DNA of 64,000 bases from Lanius collurio (Eukaryota; Chordata; Aves; Passeriformes; Laniidae): NCBI GenBank assembly GCA_020086605.1, contig JACBWW010000096.1:620001-684000 (forward strand), given 5' to 3'. Under the pieces are notes generated by a model. The model did no database searches. It worked only from the letters and a program-made list of their open reading frames with translations, and was not told the origin of the DNA. The position numbers were made by a program, and so were the translations under genes. This document shows positions 13,151 through 26,800 of the stretch, in pieces. The number at the start of each line of letters is the position of its first letter. The stretch's first letter is position 1.

Positions 13151-16100
13151 AAATGCTGCTGTAGGAATCCACATACTTGACAATATGCTAAGAGATGACT
13201 GATACATAGAGATAAATTCCCTTTCTCTTTCCTAAAGTCTAAAAATATTCTTTATGAAAGATGCAAGTGGTGAAAGTGAAGTGATATTTTTTTAACAGAT
13301 GTAACAAGCCCCCAATTTATAGCTTCTACTAAGAGTCCTTCCAAGAAGATGTCTTGATCTGAATTAATTTTAAAATTAATAATGGAATATACTGAAGTGG
13401 CTTCTCTACTGAGAAGCAAAATCGTGCTTTGCCATTAAAATCCTATGTGTTCACTACACTTCTAAGGCTGTGACTCCTGCTGCTAAATTTTTTGTACATT
13501 TAGACCAAGGAAATGTAAGGAAATGGCACAGCAGAAAGACGAGGATACATCTCAAGAGGATGCAGCTACTTTGGGTGCAAGTCCTTAGAACTGTGACCTG
13601 TAGCAGAAGAATTGCTTTGTTATCTTAATAGATAAATATGTAGATGTCTTTTTATATGGAAAATCTCTTTGTTTTTGATGGGCTTGTGGAAGGTACTTTT
13701 CCCAGAAAAGCTTATCTAACACCCATTGAGTTAAACTGAAAAATTACTATTGATCTGGATGAGAATGACATCACCCCATGAGAAAAATGGCATGCATATC
13801 TATAGAATAGTTAATGTAGGAAAGTAATTACTTCTTGCTTGATAATTTGGTATAAATTTAGCAATTAATCACCAAAAATTAACAATAGTTTCTAGAATTC
13901 TATTCTATTGTACATTTCAAAGTGATTTCTTAGTTTGTCTATATCTATCACACGCTATCATTCTCTTTTTGTTCATGAAATGAAAAAAATTATACAAAAT
14001 GCTATTACTTCTTTAGGTACTTTAAGGATTTTAATGCATCACATTAAGAGTTAAAAGGAATTATAGGTTTAATTAAAAAAAAAAAAGATTTTATAACATA
14101 CTTGGAGCAAGGGGGTAGTGCACTATATACATAAGGACAGGTTTTAACCAAATATAAGATGTTGCAAAGGTGACCAGAGGAAATAACTGGCATAACTTGG
14201 AATGCCTAAGGAGTACTGGTTAGTCCAAAACCAGCTGTATCTCTATATCTCCCTGCCAGTGAGCTTCAAGTGCAATAAACATTACTGTACTGATGGAAAA
14301 TTAACTTGTGAACAAGCATGCAATTGTTGTGGAGATAATCACTTCTAAAGAACATAATCTTCCTGTGTTTAGCTTTCTAAAATGGAATAAAATTAATTAC
14401 TGGAAGCAAAACTTCACTATAAAAAAATATGTTGAGGTTTAAATCATGATTGAATGCATATGATTTTTTTTTTCACAAGGTGCCTCCTAAATTTGAGTGC
14501 AATTTATGCAGTATGTTAGTCCTGGAAGAGAAAAGACAAAGTCTGCTTAACAGGAGGTGGATATCTTCATATCTGAGGGGTTTCTCATTCTGGTAGACTT
14601 CAGTGGGCATATGGGGAACAGGGCCTCCTGCCTTCTGTGTGTGCTGAGCAGATAAGGAGCAGATTGTGCTGATGGCAGCGTTATCTGCTCCATCATCTCG
14701 CTTATGAGCTGTGACCCAGCATCACCAGCACCATGTTCCAACAGCCAGCCAAGACAAAGTGGGATTGGGAAGGCCTGTATCATCACCCATGGGAGTGGCT
14801 TTTAAATCTCTGGTGTGATTCAGCTGACTGCCACACAGGTCACTTGATCTGCCCAAAACCAATCTCAACAGTTGTGCAACAGAAGAAACATAAATCATGG
14901 AAGTGAAGGAATTGTGTGCTCATAACCTGTCCAAATTTTGTCTAAAACTGAAATTGTCCATCATGATGCCAGTAATGAGGAGACTGGCAAGTTTTATGTG
15001 GTCATTTATGCCCATTATTGAATTTTATCCAGAGGAGAAGAAAACTGATTTGATATCAATGATGACACACTGAAACTACAGCTGAAAGAGAAGCAGAATG
15101 CTTTGCAGGAATGAAGTCTTCCTTGGCTCGACTCTATTAGCAGCAAGCTGACTTACAGGAAGCTTTGACACACAGTCTAATCAGATTAACCCAGAGGAGA
15201 GATGAGTCCTGAAATGCCAGCACTGATAAATTGCAGGTATGTGCTGATGAAAGCCATGCACACTTGCTCTTTACTGATCTTGCTCAATATGGTACATGAC
15301 AATGAAGATCAAAACCAGAGACAAAACCAGACAAATCACAGATTGTGGAGGTATGAAAAGGTATAGTACCTTTCAGCATCTTCTCTTTGTCAACACATCC
15401 ATCTCTTGAGGTGTGTGGGATATCTTGAGATATCTATTTTCACCTTAGGTAAGCTGCCAAGTGTATGTGAAATGAGCAATGCAGTCATGTCCATCTGGAT
15501 AGCAAGGCAGGCAGTTTGGAAGGCATTTCTTTAAAAAAATTCCCCATGCAACTAAGTGCAAGAACTCCACTTAGTGATTACCTCATCTCTTTTGCAGGTT
15601 TTCTCCTGATTGTGTGCTAGAATTAAATCTGCTCAATGGATCAGGCAGGTGTTCTGCGTGCTGAAATTGTAGCAAATACCTGGACCTTGTTTCAATTGGC
15701 AGGTTGCACAGTCTGTGACACAGACTAAGCATGAGCTCTGCTGTACAACTCTTTCAGCAAACAACTACTGGAGGCTCTCTCTGTGCCAGTGAACAACATG
15801 AGACCAATTGCTGCACCAGAGGGCAAGCAACATGACACAGCTTGCACCCCCACAGCCCTTTTCCCTCCTAAAATAGGGTTGTCTTGTCTGTACTGCCTGT
15901 GGAGATCCTGAGTACACCCTGCAGGCTCCTCTGCCTGAGTCAAGGTCAAGTCTGCTCTCCTGCAGCCTTGGTCAGTGCTGGCACGTGGCTCCTCAGCCTT
16001 GGTTCGGTGTGAAAGAGGGGCACCTCCCTTCTCCCTGCCCACCTCTGCCCCTGCCCTGCTCACCTGCCTTGGCCTGGGATCTTCCTCATCCCCACGGGCT

Positions 16101-18633
16101 TGTCTGACCCACACTCAGCTCTTGGCTGGGCCTGCTTGCACTCCTTGCTGGTACTTGCACTCCTGTGCTGGTATCCCCTGGCTGTCCTTCCCCGGTGGAG
16201 CAGCTGGTGTGGCATACATGGTGAAATTATAGCCCTTATTTACATATTCAAAACCTGTGGTTTTCTTGGTTTTGCTTCACAATTTGCACAAAAAGAAGAA
16301 AAACCTTACTAGAATTTATTTTCCATAATATCTCATAAAAATAATGCCAGCAGGTAATTTTTTTAGCAACACACTATTAAAATAAATATCAGATTTCAGT
16401 ATCGATTTTATGTTTTTCCTGTTTGAAAGTAATCTGGAAAATGTCCTTAATTTATTCTGCATATGGAAATTAGCTTGAATACAAGATTGAACTTTCTCCT
16501 TTACTAACTATGTAAAATATAACCCACAATTTTCTTGTGAGCTTTCTAGCTGATATCAATACTATTGCTTCAAGATAAAGAAACTGAAGATAGAGAGGCT
16601 TTACATACCTTTCTGTATGTAAATATGTTTTTTACATATATTTTAATATATACAACTTTTCCATCTTCAACGAACAATTTCTGTCACAAGGAAATAAACA
16701 GCTGTAGCCAAGGTCATGAGGTATCCAGAAAATTTAAGTTATATCCCTGGGTTTTTAATATTTTTTAAAATTTCTCAGGCATACTTCTACTGAAAACCCA
16801 AGAGGGTGTGTTTGTTACTTTACAATTTAAAATTTGAACAACAAATAAGAAGAAAATCATTCTTGATGATGTCTCTGGATGGGACAAGGGTCAGAGAACC
16901 AGCATGCAGTAAAAAGGACAAGTGTGTCATTGTTAGTAAAATGGCTGCAAAGATACAACCTGTTTTTTACTATACCAAAGTGTAAACCCATGTCTTGAAG
17001 AATAAAAAATGGAACCATACCTGGAGGATGGAAACTATGCAGAAAATTTGGATTTTTGATAAATAATGAGTTGAACTCAACTCAAGCTCCAAGTGCAATG
17101 CCATTATTTAGATGCATACTGAAAGAAAGACCAAGTTACTTGAAAGCCATCTTGACTTCATTTGTTTTTTCTGTTTGTTTGTTAGGTATTTTTTGTTTGG
17201 TTTTTGGTCTTTGGCACTGAAATAATTCTTCAGTAATAATTTTTTATCTCTCATTGATTCCAGTTTAAAAAAAAAAGTCTGTGGCCTGAGGAAATTAAAA
17301 AAAAACTAAGGCAATGATTACAGAAGTGGAAAATGCATCTTATTATGAAAGAATTAAGGAATATAATTTACATATTTTATGAGAAGAGAAGTTAAATGGC
17401 AATTGTATTAAACAATTGATTCAGACATGGTCATATAAAATGCACCTTCTTTGTTCTTTTTAGGTTTTAAGTAAAGCTGCTGGTATAAATTTATATTATT
17501 ATATGAGAAATTTAAAAAACGGTGGGGAAACCTTCTTGGCCACGGGAATCTCAGCTGTCTCTGCTGTTTGTAACCTGTCCCTACCATGGTTTTGGTCCTG
17601 TCCATGCAGCACCCTCCTGAGCAACCCCCAGGCACAGCTCAGGCATCAGCCAGGAGTAGGGAATATTCTCAAATGACACTTTGGATGCATCCAGACTGCT
17701 CTGGAGGGTGAGAGTCTTTAAAATGTGCTGCACCATCTACTCCATTCCAGTTGGTCTTGATGCCAAATAATGGTTTCAGAGATTCATAAATTACTAATGC
17801 ACAAGTTTGCATTTCCAAGGCCTTAGACCTGAAACATCTCCAGATGAGCTCTTCATGTTTGACACTTTCCTGTTTTTACCATATCCTTATTCAGGTTGAC
17901 AATATCTAGTGGCCAATTAAAAACTAACATCAGCTAGTAAATTGTTTAAGTACTGAAGTTAGTAACCAGAATTAGTCTTCATTTTATATCATAAATATTT
18001 TACATACTAAACTGAAGGTGAAACATTACCATTCTCAAGGCCTTTGAGAGACACAGACAATTTAGAATCTCAGAATACATTTTCTTTATATTTAATTTTA
18101 TTTTTTTATTTTAAGACTACCTCTTACAGTGGTCCAAAGGTTCATCACATTTTTCTCTTCATCAGAGTGAAGACCAAACAGTCAGAAAATAGAAATGTGG
18201 CCTTTCTTTTCTGGCCTTTGAAAAGATTTAAAATTAAACATATCTTAAATGTTTTTCAGACATTGCATACAATATGGAAAAATGAGACTGACCCAAGTCT
18301 GCTCTAAATTTTGACTGAGCACAGGAAATATTGCTGTTCCCCTACCAAGAATCTGATAATGTTAGGATATCACTGTTAATATGAGTAAATGGAGCTAAAC
18401 TAGGATTTTTCCTAAATAGTCAAAATTATCAAAAGTCTTATTTCTCTGAGTAAGATGAACATTGCATTCCTAGCATATCTATGAGGCACCCTGCTCAACA
18501 TTGCAAACTGCAACATTGTACCTCATATCTTGATTTAATTGAATACTCACCTGCCCTGAGGAGCACTGACTATTTAACTCCAGCATATTTTGCATGATGC
18601 AATGACAGAATTGCAGGCACCTGGAAAATGCTT

Positions 18634-18650
18634 AAAAAAAAAAAAAAAAA
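18634..18650. repeat. A17 homopolymer
   Basis: Seventeen consecutive A. The sequence before it shows no feature of a processed transcript, so I do not call it a retrocopy tail. Confidence 0.9.
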
Positions 18651-19351
18651 GTTAACTTTCAGTACTGTCCACTAAAAGCACTACTTTTTTTTAATAAAAG
18701 GTAACTTTTAATTTATGGAAATGATGTTTTAAAATTATTGAACTGAGTCCAACAGTTTTTAGATAGGAGTTCTTCTTTTCCCAAATAATGTGCTGGAAAG
18801 GTTGTCTCTTGATTTGTGACTGCTTAAAAGAAGAGTGGTAAGATAACAGTTGTTTAATTGTATGAAACCAAATTTTCCAGCTACAGTGGTTAAAGAGGCC
18901 ATGTTCAATCTGCATTATTGAAATTGTTGTGCAAAAGCTGTGGAATGTGCTAAAAGAACAGAAGTTCACTGATGAGAGCTGCTCCTGAGCTGCTCTCTGC
19001 ATGCCAGGCAGGTTCTGATGACACCATAGTGCATTGCTAGGAAAAAAAAAAGAGTTTCAAAGAGTGACTATGACAGGCAATTTCAGAAGAAAAAGTATAT
19101 CTCCAGCATTAGACTGATGTGATATCATTATTTATTCTGTTTGAACAGAAAAAGTGATGGTATCGGTTCATTACTTTGCCAGACTTGATTTATCTGGGCT
19201 TTTATCTCTTAAGGGATTATAATGATGGCTAATATTAATATATAATAAATTATGAATAGTTACACCACACAAGTGGATTTGATAATCAAAATACATGTTG
19301 ATATTTCACCAACACTTACAATTACCATGCTTTTGAAATTTGTGAGATTTG

Positions 19352-19369
19352 AAAAAAAAAAAAAAAAAA
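19352..19369. repeat. A18 homopolymer
   Basis: Eighteen consecutive A with no recognisable retrocopy upstream. Confidence 0.9.
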
Positions 19370-22300
19370 TCTTTACTTGTGGAAGCGTCAAAAACTTGCT
19401 GTTTTCCTGGGAGTTTGTGGTTGGCTTTAATGAACATTTAATAGCAACTTGTATTTCTAATAGAAAACTTTACATGGAATAAAATCCTTAATCACTTAGT
19501 TAAAATACTTGAATTTTTCCATTTACAGCTCGATTGTCACTCAGCCACCCTTTGATATTGTTATAGTGCACTTTTCACCAAAGATATTTTCTGTCCTTGA
19601 AATGCTTAAACAAGGAGCAAACACAAAGCAGGAATGTTCATATTCAGAGTGTTACTCTTAGTAGTGCGAAGAAGTCAATTTTTCTCAGTGAAAGTAATAA
19701 TGGAATAGGTTCTGAAAAAGGTGAGAGTGATGTCCCTCAGGGGATAAATCACAGCTCCCCATCAGGAGAGCACAGAGGTCCTGTTCTCCCTGCCCAGACT
19801 CCCCGTCCCACAGCCTCTGGAAGGGCAAACCCTGGGCTCAGCACTAAAATATTTGCACTTCCTCATTCCCAGCTTTGCTCCTGGGATCTCTGGCAGAGGA
19901 AGAGGCTCCTGCTCTGTAATCACAGACATATTTAAGCAGTGAAGCTGAAGGAAGGGTTGAGCCCCAGGCCACCACACTCCTCGTCCTCTTCAGAAGCTGC
20001 CCTGTTCATGAGCCTGAGGGCATCTGAGGTACTGCCCAAGGAGCTGAAGGAAAGTACAAGAAGATTCCCATTAAACCAGCCCTGAGCAAAATTAAGAGAT
20101 TTATAGTTTGCTTGCTTTGTTCCCATCATTTCACCCATCAGCAAGTGAGTTACATCAATTCAGGTCCTGAGGCCTCATTCCCATTTGTAAGAAGGGCACT
20201 TCACATCACTCTGGTAATATAAAGAGGCATTAAAATGGGAGTAATTTATATTTACATTATTTTTATGGCTCTGTTGCTATTAGAAGGGTGTATAGTGGCA
20301 TTAAGAGAAACCACTATCAGGCTACTTAGGGTCTTCCAGAGATTACAATGCAGAACCTAAGTGGCTAAGGGCATGCAAATGAGCACATTTAAGAAAGGCA
20401 TCTGTGTGATAAGGTAGATATTGGAAAGGCCAGGGTAAAGTACTAGTTTAAATCTACTAAACTCACTCATAAACCCCTGGGATGCAAGATCTGCTGGAAT
20501 AATGCCATTGATTTATCTGGAAGCTGTTAACCTTTTTTCACAAGGCTATATTGAATAAAATGTTTCTACCATCAGAAAGCTCTTTGCCAGTTGCCATGCT
20601 GTAAATAAATTTGAGATAAATGTATTTCCTACTTCAAGTATATTCATTTTATCACAATGCCACAGAAATCTCAGAAAAGTTGTCAAGGATCTATAATTGG
20701 CACAAAATTGATGAACTTGACAGCTGAACACTCTTCCTGCTGACCTGGGATGTACACATGGGATAATGTTGGAAATGCTTAACCTCCTTTTATGTGTAAC
20801 TTCTGAATATTTGTACAAATCCAGTATATTTCTGAAAGCTATTTATATCTAAAAAAATAACACATTGATAAAAGTGGCCTAATTGTGCACTTTGGTCATC
20901 TACAAATAATATTGCAGGATTGCAGAATGAATTTCTAGGTCTCAACCAATACTAAAATCTGTGAACTCTTCATTTATTTCTGTATTTTTGGCAGCTTCTC
21001 ATAGAAACTACAGAACCAAACATTTTATGAACACCAACCCCTTTTGTAGTGATTGGTGATTTGTAGTGTTTGGTGACATGAAAAAGCACTACTAAAACAG
21101 AATTAAAGAATGAAAGTAAAAGAAAATCCACTTGTTCCTGCAGCTTGTTCATATCCTTTCATTCAGTATCTCTGCTATTTATTATCTCTCCATATGTTTT
21201 ACACTTACCAAGGCCAAGTTTTTCATTGCTTGCAGATGGTCTTTCTGCACTCTGGTTTGGTCACTGTGCAATTTTCTGTGTCTTCATGTCTGTCTTCTGT
21301 CCTTCCAGCTTCAACATCATCCATATAATTAAGAAAGAAAGAAATAGGGGGAAAACAAACAAACAAAAAATGGTAAAAGCAGCAAGATACACACAAGATC
21401 TCAGTGTTCATAGTTTGGTTGAATAAAAATCTCCAAACTAATGCACATAGAACCCTGTTCTGAAATCCTGAAAATAACTGGACTTTGGTATAGCTACATG
21501 AGCTAATTAATCTCCTCTTTCATCAAAAGGTGTCATCATCTTTTGATTATGTTGGTCCATGGTTCATACCTATAACTTGTGAACAATACTTAAACCACGT
21601 GAAAATAACCCCTGCAAGTCTGTTCAATAGTTAAAACTTAACACAGTCCAAGACAAACTTTCTATAGGGAAAAATGATAAAATGAAATAATTTATTTGTC
21701 AGTTGCTCACTCACATCAGATAGACACCTGCAACACACCCACACACCTACAAAACAACTGAAAAATTATTGACATGTTCAAAAATGCTTCTAATGATGTA
21801 CATAGCTTTCAGCCATATGAAAGTTGATATATTTCTGTATTCAAATCACTTTCACAAACCATTCCCATAACAAATGAAGACTGCTGGGAGACTTTAAAAA
21901 GAATAAGCCAGGCTCTGCTGGTGCTAGAACTGTGAAAACTTGGCTCCTCACAGCTCTCTTCCTGAAGAAACAGCCTGAATGGTTTCTGTGTGCCTGCAGC
22001 CTGGATTTTGTGCTGCAGCCTCATGACTGCTGTCTGGGGGGCTGCTGTAAGTGGCTCACCTGTGGGAGCCAGACAGAAGTATTCTTTCCTCAGAAAGAAG
22101 ATAACGATGCAATGGTTCTAAATGCAATTAGGATTTGGACTTTCTCAGATTCTCTAAGGCTGCTGAAAGGAGCAAACTCCCTTAAGGCTTGGACAGGGCA
22201 CTAATCCTCTGGGCCTTGAACCTCTGGCTGTCAGGATTATGAGCCATTCGTAAACACAGAGAATGCGGCAGTACTTCAAGCGGGAACAATTTCATGATGA

Positions 22301-23847
22301 ATTCTTTAATTTTAAACTATTGCAAGAGGTGTTGTCCAGCTCCTGAAAACATCTGTCACTTTTCTGCTCATTGGAAACATTTGATGTAAGAAAAACAGTT
22401 ACAACAAAAACTATCCCAGCTTGGCTGAACAATTAATAAACTTGCTGTACTTTTTCTGATTTCAACCATTATCCTCTAGGGTATTCTTGGACTGTACCAC
22501 CATTCTCAGATTAAAAATTTAGGACAATAAAGAACTGCAAGAAGAGTTTATTTGCCTCTTGGGAGCAAGTAGCCAGAGATTGTTGCGTCCATCAAATCTC
22601 TGCTCACATAGGTAGACAGCTGAATGGTCCTAAAGTAGCAGAAATTGCATTAGCTTGGTTCATATCAGTGTTTCTTGCAGCTTCACAGTCCAAGGCCAAC
22701 AGCAAGTGCTCACTTGAGCATTCATCATCCCTAGTGGTTCTTACAGTGTATAATCTCAACTTCAGCACAGAGATCTCTCATTTGAGACTGGTGAATTCAA
22801 CAGCACAATGCCTGCTGCTATTGGTTCAGGCTGATGAACATATGATTGTTTGCATCCATTGCCCCATATTCATGTCAAATTCAAATCCTTCAGACTCATC
22901 ATGGCAAATAAAGTGTCTGAAATTAAGAGCTACTGAATTAAAAGGCCTTGCCACACTTCAGTTTGTGAAAATTTAGAAGAGCTAATGTGAGAAATATGAA
23001 AGAGTTTTTAGGAGAGACAATTTAGCATAATGTGTAACTTGTGTGATTTAAGTAGATATGAAAGAATTTTCTGACAAAGTATGGAAAGAATTACTTGATT
23101 CATGTTTTTCTGGGAAATATTTTTTGGAAAACATAACTGTTTTTACCTGGATTTTCATATTTTGTTCTATAAATTTACTCACTTACAATTGAATGTATAT
23201 AATTTAACTTATAATTTAATTAGTTCAGAAAAAATGTAAAAAACTAAACTTACATGCTCATCAGTTGTGATAGTTTATTTTACATACTAAATTAGTTGAA
23301 AATCACTTTTTTTCATCACCCCTCCCCACCCCCAGTATGTTTGTATGATGCCATTTGAGTGAGGTGAACGGAATAGTGAAGCAATGAGAGAAACTCCAGA
23401 GCCAACAAAAGGTTAACAATGATAACAAATGTGCTTAGGAACAAGGAAAGTATCTCAACTTTTTGGCAGCTTTGAGGTAGGGTATTTTGCAGTGCCTGGT
23501 GAAATTATGTAGCAAGATATTGGTTAAGGTGTCAGAAAGGTAGATTGTGAGCTACCTTGCTAATCTGAATAAATAAGGAAAAAAACCAGTAGAGGATGAA
23601 TAGAAGCTTTTTTCCCTTTTAAAAATTAAAAATTTGTAGGTTTTCTTTGAACTGATTTTTAATACAACTAAGAACTAACTATTTAGTTTCATGTTGGTAT
23701 TATTTAATATTCTTCAACCCACCTGTAAAGTTTGATATTAAACATAAACCATACTTTAAACATTGCCAAAATGAAAATGGAAAGCTATCAATTAAAAAGA
23801 AAAGGAAATACTAAAATAAATTACTGAAGTCTAATTTTCCTCCCACC

Positions 23848-23864
23848 TTTTTTTTTTTTTTTTT
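23848..23864. repeat. T17 homopolymer
   Basis: Seventeen consecutive T in an otherwise AT-rich region. Confidence 0.9.
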
Positions 23865-26800
23865 GAGAAAGTGAACACAAAATTGCAGGTGGTTTCTTTC
23901 CTTAAAACTTTCCATTTTCAGTGAATCATTAACTGATGTAAAAATGGGTGCCCACCTCACATCATTATAGTTTACAATTGTACTTTGCCCACTAGCTTAA
24001 GCCAAGTAGACCTTTTTCCCAGTATCAGTTCTCTGTAAAATAATTACTTTGAAGTGTGGTCCTTTGGCTTTGCAGTAGGTACTTGAAATTTGGCAGGAGA
24101 ATAATCCTTGGGTCAAAGAGACTTCTGCTATCTCTAAGAAATTTCCTTTCAGTTTGGCTGGGTATAAACCTCTGAAAATCAGAACTTACATGTGCTCAGT
24201 AGAGCATTGTCAGGGGCTGATAAGATCTTTTTGAGCATTGTATCAACACTGAGGCTGCTCCAGCACCAAAAGGCTTTGGTACATGTCAGAGTCAGAGAAA
24301 ATGCTGCCAAACTCCACTAGGTTTCCTATGCAGTCTGTGCACAGTTAAATATTCAGAAAGGGCATTGTGTCCTTCTAGCTAAATGTCCCTTTGGTTAAGA
24401 AAATGGACTTGTGCTAGTCTTATAATTAAAATTGAGGAATTGGGAAAATGCACCTTATTGCTGCCCTGTTTCACCAATAAAGTTAAAATGAGATGAAGAT
24501 ATCCATGACAAGGAGAGGAAAAAGAGCAGGATTCTGGTAAGTCAGGACTTGTCCAGGCAATTCCACTTCCTTTCAGCACAAAAATGCTGGATCTCTGTCC
24601 TTGCCTATGTTGACTCTAACTGTGAATGTGACTCACTTCCCAACAGTGTCATGTCTTTGCAAAGCAAGGCAAGTGAAGTCTGCATCACTGTACTTAATTC
24701 TGAAATTTGTTAGACCACCTGTATTAGACTCTTATGCCTCTTTTTTAAAATAATTTTTAAAACTCAAATTTCTTTATCTGCAAATCTTTTGAAACTGGTG
24801 AGGTAACATGCATCCACTTATAACAATAATGTTAATTTCAGCCTGCCAGTGATAATCAGATACAGTATGTTCAATTCAGAGAGGAATATCAATTTTATAT
24901 CCTTCTATGTTAAGAACAATGGAGTTGAGTGACTTAGTATTTCATTTGCTATTCCTTAAAAATAGAATAATAGTATTGAAGGAGACAAATCAAAACAGAC
25001 CAAAAAACACATTAGACATAGACTTTTTAGCACTTTCATTTCCTATAAACAGAATTTTCAGCCTCCAACAGGACGGTTCTGTTTAAAATTATATCTAGTT
25101 CTCCAAACACATTTCTCTGAATACATTTCAACTGCAGAGCTCCTGAAGAGTTCCTTAGTCATCCATGTTCTAAGTTTATGAACGCTGACATTCAAGACAA
25201 GCTCTTGTTCTGGATAATTAAGCCTCCTTTGCAGGAATTCAAACACCTGGCTCACTTCCCTCTCTGGACCATGATTTGCCCTTCTGTCCTTTGCAAATTT
25301 ATTCTCCTTGTTGTAGCATTTAAAGTACCTTAATGTTGTATTCGTGGGGCTGGATCCTCATGTGGTGAAACGAAGCCTCATTTGATGGATTGCTGGGAGC
25401 TACTTCAGTATCCAGTAGAATTAATTTGGTTGAAAATGTTCTTTTTCCATTCTCTTGCTTAACTCACATTTGAAGAGAAATTCAAAGTGTGTTCTGTATG
25501 CTGGCTGCTCACCTGAAGACAAATCCATGTTTTGAAATTTTGACTAATTTGCCAACAATGTGCTCCTTGTTTAAAGCCTGCTAAAGTATGAGAGAGTTGA
25601 TGGTAGCAGTAGTGCTGCAGAGAGATACTGTGGGTCTAACAAGTTATCTTGTCACTGTCTGGGACTGGGTTTAAAAGTGCCAAATATCTATTTGTGGGGA
25701 GGAAAAATTCAGCCAGAAGGTGAAAAGACAGGGGTGCTTTGGAAGACAGGACGAGGCTCTGCTGGCAGTGCTTAAGATGAATAGTATAATGTGTTCTAAC
25801 GAATGTCAAAAAGCAAAGTTACACTTGATTCATGCTCAGTTTAAAATATTCCAGTGAAATAATTATTTTAACCAAAGACGTGTCAAGAACCATGTTATTT
25901 CTCTGACAGTGACTGCAATAGAAAGTCTCCAGGAAAAAGGCCAAAAATAGGTGAATGCTTGTTCTTTATAGTAGGTTATTTGGCCATTTACTCCAGGGAT
26001 TTGTGAATCCAGGAGTGTATCTGGAATGCAGCAATATTGCCTGCATTTCCTATTCTAGTAAATTTATAGTACAGCATAATTTCCAGATTGTGCCCTTTCA
26101 ACAATTATTTATTTTAATTTTTTTTTTCACAAGGAAATACTACTGCACTGCTACTGGCATTTCTCCTTTTTAAAATGTTTATATTAGGGTTAGAAACTAC
26201 ATTTAGCTTAGGACATAGTCTGGTTTTTATTTTTATTTCCTCTATATGACCCCTGTAATCAGCAGCCAAGCCATCAATAGATTTTTTTTTCTTTTTCTCC
26301 AAATAATCAGCTGAGACAAAACTTTTATATTACTATGGACTAGTTTCAAGTTAGAATGACAACATGTTCTTCTAAAATATATTTAAAATCACTGCTTAAG
26401 AATATACTTTGAAAAATTACTGTTCTCTGTGCAGGTGTCCTTGTACTTTCTGTAAATATAAAAAAACCCTGTCTACTAGGTTTACAATGAGCAAATAGTA
26501 AATGACTGGTTCTTTTTTTCTCTTTTCTTTATTTGAAGCTGATGTTTGATTCAAAACAGACTTAAGGTAGCAAATGCCATTATCACACTGTGCGACAATA
26601 CACCTTAGTACTATAATTGAGATTAACTTTCAATCACTACAATTTGTGAATCAGCAATTTTGAGAGGCTTCACTAGTTTTTCCATGTGGAAGCAATCTAC
26701 CCCCTACTCACAAAATGATGCTTTCCTTTGGGAACATGGAAGACAGTGGAGTGGTTCTTTAAAAAACTGTTGAGACAGAACATATGAAGCCAAATATAAA

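Noticed and set aside
12841..13202. Frames on both strands at 12.84-13.2 kb
   Set aside because: They overlap the CR1 3' fragment and do not follow the CR1 reading frame.
15725..16114. 129-codon minus-strand frame as a gene
   Set aside because: Charged, low-complexity composition in a GC-rich patch, overlapped by open frames on the other strand. No domain, splice signal or promoter supports it.
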